Shown piece after piece: positions 7,678-14,353 of a stretch of DNA of 64,000 nucleotides. The notes beneath the pieces are model-generated. The model was not told the DNA's origin, did not search any database, and saw only the letters and a program-made list of their open reading frames with translations. Origin of the DNA: Sphingomonas kyeonggiensis. Its GTDB lineage: Bacteria > Pseudomonadota > Alphaproteobacteria > Sphingomonadales > Sphingomonadaceae. Positions within the stretch are counted from its first letter, which is position 1, and each line of letters opens with the position of its first letter. The stretch covers positions 558,001-622,000 of the forward strand of contig NZ_JAUSTJ010000001.1 of the NCBI RefSeq assembly GCF_030812785.1, written 5' to 3'. The position numbers and the translations under genes are program-made.

Positions 7678-8376
7678 ATGAAGCATCTCTCCACGCTCGC
7701 CTCCGCCACGCTGCTCGCCGCCGGGCTCGCCTTCACCGCGACGCCTGCCCAGGCGCAGTTCCTCGGCATCGGCGGCAAGAAGAAGCCCAAGGAGGATTTC
7801 TCCGCGACGCTTCCCGCCCCCGTCGCCCCGCAGCAGCCGGCGAATGGCAGCATCTTCCAGGCGAACGACGGCTATGCCGCGCTCTACGAAGGCCAGCGCG
7901 CCCGCCGTGTCGGCGATCCGCTGTCGATCCTGCTGGTCGAGAAGACCGCCGCCTCCAAGTCTGCCGGCACCAAGCTCGACAGCGGCGGCGGCTTCGGCCT
8001 GACCCCGCCAAGCACCGGCGCGCTCTCGCTGTTCAAGGAGAGCGATGCCAGCGTCAGCGGCAAGCGCAACTTCAACGGCACCGGCGCCGCCGACCAGGCC
8101 AATGCGCTGTCGGGCGAAGTCAGCGTCACGGTCGCTGCGGTCTATCCCAACGGCACGATGCTGGTGCAGGGCCAGAAGCGCGTGACGCTCAACCGCGGCG
8201 ACGAGTTCGTCCAGATCAAGGGCATCGTGCGCGTGGCCGACATCGACGCGAACAACCGCGTGCTTTCCACCCGCGTCGCCGATGCCCGCATCGCCTATAC
8301 CGGCAAGGGCGACGTCGCCCGCGCCAGCCGCCAGGGCTGGCTGAGCCGGTTCTTCTCCGTGATCAGCCCCTTCTAA
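7678..8376 (+). CDS. flgH: Flagellar L-ring protein FlgH without lipobox
   Basis: A 232-residue outer-membrane L-ring subunit. The family features are present (ANDGYAALYEGQRARRVGDP, VEKTAASKSAGT, and GEVSVTVAAVYPNGTMLVQG). Enteric-type FlgH is a lipoprotein with an acylated N-terminal Cys. This protein has a type I signal peptide ending AQA and no cysteine anywhere, so it cannot be lipidated in the usual way. It lies between flgG and flgI. Confidence 0.9.
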   Translation: MKHLSTLASATLLAAGLAFTATPAQAQFLGIGGKKKPKEDFSATLPAPVAPQQPANGSIFQANDGYAALYEGQRARRVGDPLSILLVEKTAASKSAGTKLDSGGGFGLTPPSTGALSLFKESDASVSGKRNFNGTGAADQANALSGEVSVTVAAVYPNGTMLVQGQKRVTLNRGDEFVQIKGIVRVADIDANNRVLSTRVADARIAYTGKGDVARASRQGWLSRFFSVISPF

Positions 8377-8390
8377 GCCGGAGCAGACCG

Positions 8391-9491
8391 ATGATCCGCC
8401 GCTTCCTCGCGCTCGCCGCCCTTGCCCTCGCCGCCGCCACCGTGCCGGCGCACGCCCAGCGCGTGAAGGACCTTGGCGGCTTCCAGGGCATCCGCACCAA
8501 CCAGCTGACCGGCTATGGCGTGGTCGTCGGCCTTCCCGGCACGGGCGACGACAATCTCGAATATACCGTCCAGTCGATGAAGGGCGTCACTTCGCGCTTC
8601 GGGCTGCAGCTGCCCGCCGGCGTCGCGCCGGGGCTGAAGAACGCCGCAGTGGTGATGATCACCGCCGAGCTGCCCGCCTTCGCCAAGCCGGGCCAGAAGC
8701 TCGACATCACCGTCTCGTCGATGGGCAAGGCCAAGTCCCTGCGCGGCGGCACGCTGATCCTGACGCCGCTGCAGGGCGCCGACGGCCAGATCTATGCGAT
8801 GGCGCAGGGCAACCTCGCGGTGGGCGGGCTCGGCGCCGAAGGTGCCGACGGCTCGAAGATCGTCGTCAACACGCCGAGCTCGGGCCGCATTCCGGAAGGC
8901 GCCACGGTCGAGCGCAGCGTCGATACCGGCTTCGACAAGTCGCCCTTCATCACCTTCAACCTCGCCCGCGCCGACTTCACCACGGCCCAGCGCGTGCAGG
9001 ACGCGATCAACCTGCGCTTCGGCGCCGACCGCGCCCGCGCGATCGACGGCGTCTCGATCGCCATCCAGGCGCCCGAGGGCCGCGACGTGCGCTCGGAGCT
9101 GATGAGCGAAGTCGAGAACCTGCCGGTCGAGGCCGCCGAGGCCGCCGCCCGGGTGATCGTCAACGCGCGCACCGGCACGGTGGTGATCAACTCGGCCGTC
9201 CGGGTCAGCCCTGCCGCGGTAACCCATGGTAAACTGACCGTTCGTATTGATGAGAACCAGCGCACCAGCCAGCCCGCGCCGTTCAGCAAGGGCGAGACCC
9301 GTACCGAACAGCACAGCACGGTCGGCGTCGAGGAGGAAAAGCATCCCATGTTCCTGATCGAGCCGGGCCCGAAGCTTTCGGACGTCGTCAAGGCGGTGAA
9401 CGCGATCGGCGCGTCGCCGGCCGACCTGGTCGCCATCCTCGAGGCGCTCAAGGAAGCCGGCGCGCTCAAGGCGGAGCTGATCATCCTGTGA
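8391..9491 (+). CDS. flgI: Flagellar P-ring protein FlgI
   Basis: A 366-residue periplasmic P-ring subunit with a clear signal peptide (cleavage after AHA). Hallmarks are VKDLGGFQGIRTNQLTGYGV and VGLPGTGDDN near the N-terminus, then an ITVSSMGKAKSLRGGTLI block. The C-terminus has KLSDVVKAVNAIGASPADLV. ATG at 8391 follows GGAGCAGACCG. FlgA from the minus-strand operon should assist its assembly. Confidence 0.95.
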   Translation: MIRRFLALAALALAAATVPAHAQRVKDLGGFQGIRTNQLTGYGVVVGLPGTGDDNLEYTVQSMKGVTSRFGLQLPAGVAPGLKNAAVVMITAELPAFAKPGQKLDITVSSMGKAKSLRGGTLILTPLQGADGQIYAMAQGNLAVGGLGAEGADGSKIVVNTPSSGRIPEGATVERSVDTGFDKSPFITFNLARADFTTAQRVQDAINLRFGADRARAIDGVSIAIQAPEGRDVRSELMSEVENLPVEAAEAAARVIVNARTGTVVINSAVRVSPAAVTHGKLTVRIDENQRTSQPAPFSKGETRTEQHSTVGVEEEKHPMFLIEPGPKLSDVVKAVNAIGASPADLVAILEALKEAGALKAELIIL

Positions 9492-9844
9492 GCAACCTCC
9501 TCGCCCCGATCGGCAGCACGTCCGGCGGTGTCTCGACCGACACGTCGCGCCTCGCCTCCAAGGAGAATCTCGAGGCCGCTGGCCAGCGCTTCGAGGCGGT
9601 CTTCACCGGCATGATGCTCAAGTCGATGCGCCAGGCGAAGCTCGGCGACGGGCTGTTCGACAGCAAGGGCGAGGACCAGTTCCGCGACATGCAGGATCAG
9701 CAGCTCGCCCAGAGCATGGCCGCGCACGCCCCGATCGGCATCGGCAAGGCGATGACCGCCTTCCTCGCCAGGAACCTCAAGACCGAGACGCCGGCCCAGC
9801 CCGGCACCACGCCGCCCGCGCCCGAAGGAGGTGCCGTCAAATGA
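9488..9844 (+). CDS. flgJ: Rod-binding protein FlgJ, N-terminal domain only
   Basis: A 118-residue rod-binding protein corresponding to the N-terminal half of enteric FlgJ. The conserved block is AAGQRFEAVFTGMMLKSMRQ, with DMQDQQLAQSMA after it. The C-terminal muramidase domain is absent, and a separate transglycosylase at the left edge may supply that function. The start is GTG at 9488, overlapping the flgI stop (GTGA). The end overlaps flgK in an ATGA. Confidence 0.88.
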   Translation: MSNLLAPIGSTSGGVSTDTSRLASKENLEAAGQRFEAVFTGMMLKSMRQAKLGDGLFDSKGEDQFRDMQDQQLAQSMAAHAPIGIGKAMTAFLARNLKTETPAQPGTTPPAPEGGAVK

Positions 9845-11184
9845 CCGACCTGCTTTCGATCGGCGCCAGCGGCGCGCGCGCCTATCAGTCGGCGCTCGCC
9901 ACCACCTCGGACAATATCGCCAATGCCGCGACCGTCGGCTATTCGCGCCGTGTTGCCACGGTGCGCGAAGTCGTCGCCACCGGCGGCAACACCAGCGCGA
10001 TCAACTCGGGCCTGGGCGCCAATGTCGGCGGGGTGACCCGCTCGGCGGACGCCTTCCGCGCGACCGAGGTGCGCACCGCAAGCTCGGACCTTGCCCGCAC
10101 GCTTGCCGGCGCGGCCTGGCTCGGCCGGATCGATTCGGGCCTGACCCAGAACAAGCTGGGCGACCAGCTCACATCCTTCTTCACCTCGGCCAAGGCCGTC
10201 GCGGCCGACCCGACCGCGCTGCCGGCGCGCGCGACGATGCTCGAGAACGCCGCGGGCGTCGCCGCAGCCTTCGGCGCGACCGGCAAGGCGCTCGACGGCG
10301 CGATGACCGATCTCAAGGCCTCGGCCGATACCGCGGTGACGCAGCTCAACAACCTGTCCGCTGGCCTGGCCAAGGTGAATGCCGGCCTCGCCCGCGCGAC
10401 CGACGGCACCGCCGGGCAGGCCGCCCTGCTCGACCAGCGCGACCAGATGCTCGAGCAGATGAGCGCGCTGACCGATGTCAGCGTCAGCTTCGACAATTAT
10501 GGCCGCGCCACCGTCCAGGCCGGCAACAGCTCGGGCCCGACCCTGGTCGAGGGCGCCCAGGCAGCGATCGTCTCGCAGGTCAGCAACGACGAAGGGACCT
10601 TCTCCTTCTCGGTCAAGCAGGCCAGCGGCGCGGTGCAGACCATGGCGCCCAACGGCGGCGCGCTCGCCGGCATCGCCGAGAGCGGCAGCCGCATCGCCGC
10701 GGCGCGCGACCAGATCAGCCAGATGGCGCAGAGCTTCGCCGAGGGCGTCAACGCGGTCCAGGCCGCCGGCGCCGATCTCCAGGGCAATGCCGGCCAGCCG
10801 ATCTTCTCGGTCGGCGATCCGGCCTACAATCTCAGCGTCGTGATGACCGATCCGCGCGGCATCGCCGCCGCTTCGGCCGGCGGCGGCACCCGCGACAACA
10901 GCAACCTCGCCGGCTTCGATACGCTGCGCACCAGCGGCAATTACGAGCAGCAGGTGACCGATCTCACCGCCGCCAACGGTGCGGCGCTTTCGGGTCGCAA
11001 CAGCGTCGCCGATGCGCAGAGCTCGATCCGCGATTCCGCCGTCTCGGCGCGCGATTCGGTCAGCGGCGTGAACATCGACGAGGAGGCGGTCGATCTGATG
11101 CGCTTCCAGCAGGCCTATCAGGCATCGACCCGCGTGATCCAGATCGCGCGCGAGACGATGCAGTCGATCCTCGATATCAGGTAA
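9841..11184 (+). CDS. flgK: Hook-associated protein FlgK (HAP1)
   Basis: A 447-residue hook-filament junction protein. The N-terminal axial helix includes ALATTSDNIANAATVGYSRR. The C-terminal helix is EAVDLMRFQQAYQASTRVIQ, ending in MQSILDIR. FlgN is the expected export chaperone. The start overlaps flgJ by four bases. Confidence 0.93.
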   Translation: MTDLLSIGASGARAYQSALATTSDNIANAATVGYSRRVATVREVVATGGNTSAINSGLGANVGGVTRSADAFRATEVRTASSDLARTLAGAAWLGRIDSGLTQNKLGDQLTSFFTSAKAVAADPTALPARATMLENAAGVAAAFGATGKALDGAMTDLKASADTAVTQLNNLSAGLAKVNAGLARATDGTAGQAALLDQRDQMLEQMSALTDVSVSFDNYGRATVQAGNSSGPTLVEGAQAAIVSQVSNDEGTFSFSVKQASGAVQTMAPNGGALAGIAESGSRIAAARDQISQMAQSFAEGVNAVQAAGADLQGNAGQPIFSVGDPAYNLSVVMTDPRGIAAASAGGGTRDNSNLAGFDTLRTSGNYEQQVTDLTAANGAALSGRNSVADAQSSIRDSAVSARDSVSGVNIDEEAVDLMRFQQAYQASTRVIQIARETMQSILDIR

Positions 11185-11189
11185 AGATC

Positions 11190-12089
11190 ATGCGCATCGC
11201 CACTTCGCAGATGTACAGCCGCCCGACGTCGCTGATGACCCAGCTGACCGCCGCTGCCGACAAGACGCAGACCCAGATCGCCACCACCAAGCTCGGTATC
11301 ACCGCGGCTTCGGACGCGGCCGCCTATATCAAGCTGCAGCAGATCCAGCGCGCCACCACCGGCGATGCGACCTACAAGTCGAACATCACGATCGCCCAGG
11401 GCGTGACTGCGCAGACCGACCAGACGCTGGAGAGCGTCGAGACCCAGATGCAGCGCGCGCTCGAGCTGGCCACCCGCGCCAAGAGCGACACGCTGTCGGC
11501 ATCGGACCGTGCCTCGATCGGCGAGGAGCTGGACTCGATCCGCGACACGCTGTTCGCGCTCGCCAACACCAAGGACGATATCCGCGGCCAGCCCCTGTTC
11601 GGCGGCGCGACCGGCGACACCGCCTATGTGAAGAACGCCGACGGCTCGATCAGCTTCGCCGGCACCGGCGAACCCTCGGCAATCCCGATCGGCGATGGCG
11701 AGAGCGTGCAGCCGACGATCAGCGGCGAGCGGGTGTTCAGCCCCGCCGGCGCCGACATGTTCGCGGTCCTCGGCTCGCTGTCGGCCGCGCTCAAGTCGGG
11801 CACCGATGTCCAGGCTGCGGGTGCCGCGGCGCTGGACGGGATCAACGCCTCGCTCGACACGGTGGCGCTCGCCCGCGCCTCGGTCGGCGCGCGCGGCGCC
11901 CGGCTCGATCTCCAGGCCGACCGGCTGACCGACGTCGCCGAGACCCGCGAGACGACCCGTTCGGGCATCGAGGATACTGACATCCCGACCGCGGTCGCCA
12001 ATCTGCAGAAGACACTCACTGTTCTGCAGGCGACCCAGGCCAGCTTCACCAAGCTGACCAGCGTCTCGCTGTTCGACTATCTCAAATAA
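11190..12089 (+). CDS. flgL: Hook-associated protein FlgL (HAP3)
   Basis: A 299-residue flagellin-like junction protein. The N-terminus MRIATSQMYSRP and the Gln/Thr-rich coiled-coil region are typical. The C-terminus has GARGARLDLQADRL and then a helical LQATQASFTKLTSVSLFDYL ending. ATG at 11190 lies six bases after the flgK stop. It is the last gene of the flgB-flgL run. Confidence 0.9.
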   Translation: MRIATSQMYSRPTSLMTQLTAAADKTQTQIATTKLGITAASDAAAYIKLQQIQRATTGDATYKSNITIAQGVTAQTDQTLESVETQMQRALELATRAKSDTLSASDRASIGEELDSIRDTLFALANTKDDIRGQPLFGGATGDTAYVKNADGSISFAGTGEPSAIPIGDGESVQPTISGERVFSPAGADMFAVLGSLSAALKSGTDVQAAGAAALDGINASLDTVALARASVGARGARLDLQADRLTDVAETRETTRSGIEDTDIPTAVANLQKTLTVLQATQASFTKLTSVSLFDYLK

Positions 12090-12263
12090 GCCACGGGAAA
12101 GCCGCGACTTTCGCCGGAGTGCGCGCCGCTAGACCGTTTGTGCCCGAAACCCAAGCGAAAGCCCGAAATAATTCGCGCCGGTAACGAATTAACCATGTTT
12201 TTCCGCTGAATATCACGGCGAAACGGTCGTTAACCGAGACGACAAATCGGGGGTTTCGCGCAC

Positions 12264-13127
12264 ATGTTTCCGGCAATCGGCCTCGTCATCCTGCTGGCAA
12301 TGGTCTTCGGTGGTTTCGCGATCACCGGCGGCGCGCTCGGCCCCGTGCTCGAAGCGATCCCGCATGAGATGCTGATCATCGGCGGCGCCGCCGCCGGCGC
12401 GCTCGTCATCGGCAATTCGACCAAGGAGCTGAAGGCGCTTGGCGGCGGCCTGGCCAAGGTGCTCAAGGGCCCGAAATACAAGAAGCAGGACTATCTCGAC
12501 ACGATCTTCCTGGTCTCCAAGCTGATGAAGATGCTGCGGACCGAAGGGCCGATCGCGCTAGAGCCGCATGTCGAGGATCCCAAGTCCTCCGCGATCTTCG
12601 CCGAATATCCGCGCCTGCTCGCCGATCACACGCTGATCAACCTGATCACCGATACGCTGCGCCTCGTCGTCGTCTCGTCGGGCACGCTCGACGTGCACGC
12701 GGTCGAGGAGGTGATGGACAACTCGATCAAGACGCACCACCACGAGGTCCAGGGCCCGCAGACCACGCTCCAGTCGTTGGGCGACGCCCTCCCCGCACTC
12801 GGCATCGTCGCCGCCGTGCTCGGCGTGGTGAAGACGATGGGCTCGATCGACAAGCCGCCGAGCATCCTTGGCGCGATGATCGGCTCGGCACTGGTCGGCA
12901 CCTTCATGGGCGTGCTGCTCGCTTACGGCATCGTCGCGCCGCTCGCCGGCCGGCTGCAGCAGGTGATCGACGCCGATGCGGCGATCTATCATGTGGTGAA
13001 GCAGATCATCATCGCCTCGCTCCACGGCCATCCGCAGCCGCTGGTGATCGAGGCCGCCCGCTCCAGCATCGCGCACGTCAACCAGCCAGGCTTCGGCGAG
13101 GTGTTCGACGGGCTGAGGGGCCGGTAA
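12264..13127 (+). CDS. motA: Flagellar stator protein MotA
   Basis: A 287-residue inner-membrane stator subunit with four hydrophobic segments. It has the family pattern HEMLIIGGAAAGALVIGNST, then the cytoplasmic loop, then ALPALGIVAAVLGVVKTMG and a last helix with GSALVGTFMGVLLAYGIVAP. It pairs with motB directly downstream. The 174 bases before it have no clear promoter by eye. Confidence 0.93.
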   Translation: MFPAIGLVILLAMVFGGFAITGGALGPVLEAIPHEMLIIGGAAAGALVIGNSTKELKALGGGLAKVLKGPKYKKQDYLDTIFLVSKLMKMLRTEGPIALEPHVEDPKSSAIFAEYPRLLADHTLINLITDTLRLVVVSSGTLDVHAVEEVMDNSIKTHHHEVQGPQTTLQSLGDALPALGIVAAVLGVVKTMGSIDKPPSILGAMIGSALVGTFMGVLLAYGIVAPLAGRLQQVIDADAAIYHVVKQIIIASLHGHPQPLVIEAARSSIAHVNQPGFGEVFDGLRGR

Positions 13128-14102
13128 GTGGCGGCGCCCCGCGCACCCCACGGGAACCAGCTCCAGCCGAAGATCATCGTCAAGAAGATCATCGTCGAGG
13201 GGCATGGCGGCCATCACGGCGGCGCCTGGAAGGTCGCCTATGCCGACTTCGTGACCGCGATGATGGCGTTCTTCCTGCTGCTCTGGATCCTGGGCGCCAC
13301 CACCGAGAAGCAGCGCAAGGCGCTTGCCGACTATTTCGCGCCGACGCTGGTCGAGCTGAAGCAGAACAGTGCCGGCTCGAACGGCCTGTTCGGCGGCGAG
13401 GCGATCAACCAGCGCGACAATTATCCGGGCAAGGCCTCGCAGACCGGCACCAAGTCACTGACCGTCCCGGTAGGCGGCGCCGGCGGCAAGGATGTCGGCA
13501 CCGGCGCCAAGGGCACGCTCAAGGACCAGCGCGCGCTGACCCAGCAGGACCAGAAGAATTTCGAGGAGACCGCCAAGCGGATCCGCCAGCGCATGCAGGC
13601 GACGCCGTCGCTGGCCAAGCTGGCCAATCATGTCCGCTTCGTGCCGACGCGCGACGGCATGCGGATCGACTTGCTCGACGACGCCAACTACTCGATGTTC
13701 AACTTGGGCACGACGGCCCTGGTGCCCGAGGCGAGCATATTGGTCGGCACGATCGCGGACTCGATCAAGGGCATGGAAAACCCGATCATGATCCGCGGCC
13801 ATACCGACAGCCTCGGCTATGGCGATCCGCTGGCGATGAACAACTGGATGCTGTCGAGCGGCCGCGCAGAAGCCACCCGCAGGCGCCTGCTGTCGGGCGG
13901 CGTCACCGAGATGCGCTTCGAGCGGATCGAGGGCGTGGCCGACCGCGAGCCGCTGATCGTCGAGAACCCCGCCGACCCGCGCAACCGCCGCGTCTCGATC
14001 ACCCTGCTCTATCGCCGGATCATGGACCAGGACCCGCAGGGCCGCTTCCGCCCCGGCCTACGCGCCAGCCGCGAAGCCGACGCGCCGCTGGGGGCGCACT
14101 AG
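13128..14102 (+). CDS. motB: Flagellar stator protein MotB
   Basis: A 324-residue stator subunit. One N-terminal helix (AWKVAYADFVTAMMAFFLLL) carries the proton-binding Asp at residue 40. The C-terminal OmpA-like peptidoglycan-binding domain has IMIRGHTDSLGYGDP, the LSSGRAEATRRRLLSGGV segment and DPRNRRVSI. The start is GTG at 13128, immediately after the motA stop with no gap, so translation is coupled. Confidence 0.93.
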   Translation: MAAPRAPHGNQLQPKIIVKKIIVEGHGGHHGGAWKVAYADFVTAMMAFFLLLWILGATTEKQRKALADYFAPTLVELKQNSAGSNGLFGGEAINQRDNYPGKASQTGTKSLTVPVGGAGGKDVGTGAKGTLKDQRALTQQDQKNFEETAKRIRQRMQATPSLAKLANHVRFVPTRDGMRIDLLDDANYSMFNLGTTALVPEASILVGTIADSIKGMENPIMIRGHTDSLGYGDPLAMNNWMLSSGRAEATRRRLLSGGVTEMRFERIEGVADREPLIVENPADPRNRRVSITLLYRRIMDQDPQGRFRPGLRASREADAPLGAH

Positions 14103-14136
14103 GGGCTAGTCGCGCTTCCTCGCGTGAGGAGGCGCA

Positions 14137-14312
14137 CGAAGAAGAGATTGACGCGGAGGCGCGAAGACGCGGAGGGGTCTCGCGCCGCGCCAGCGGCCCC
14201 CTCCATCGCTACGCTCCCGGCATCATGGCCGCTGACGCGGCACCAACACTCTCCGCGAGCGCAACCTCTTCGCGTCTTCGCGCCTCCGCGTGAACCACTC
14301 TGTTCTTCTTCG
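14137..14312. repeat. Long inverted repeat between motB and the TonB-dependent receptor
   Basis: The gap at 14103-14353 contains no gene. It holds two arms in inverted orientation: 14151-14171 and 14271-14291 are perfectly complementary over 21 bases, and short outer arms (14137-14145 and 14304-14312) also pair. The arms are built of GCGGAGGCGC-like units. Lying between two convergent genes, it may be a bidirectional terminator or a dispersed palindromic repeat. Confidence 0.7.
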
Positions 14313-14353
14313 CATCCAGCAATACCGGCCCCTCCGAGACCGGCACGCGTCGC

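Noticed and set aside
9831..11184. Alternative frame of flgK that continues into flgL
   Set aside because: The translation is Arg/Gln/Gly-rich noise until the true flgL start at 11190; FlgK in the correct frame is intact, so there is no fusion or frameshift.
12090..12263. Sigma-28 or sigma-54 promoter before motA
   Set aside because: The gap has AT-rich stretches but no element with both boxes at correct spacing.
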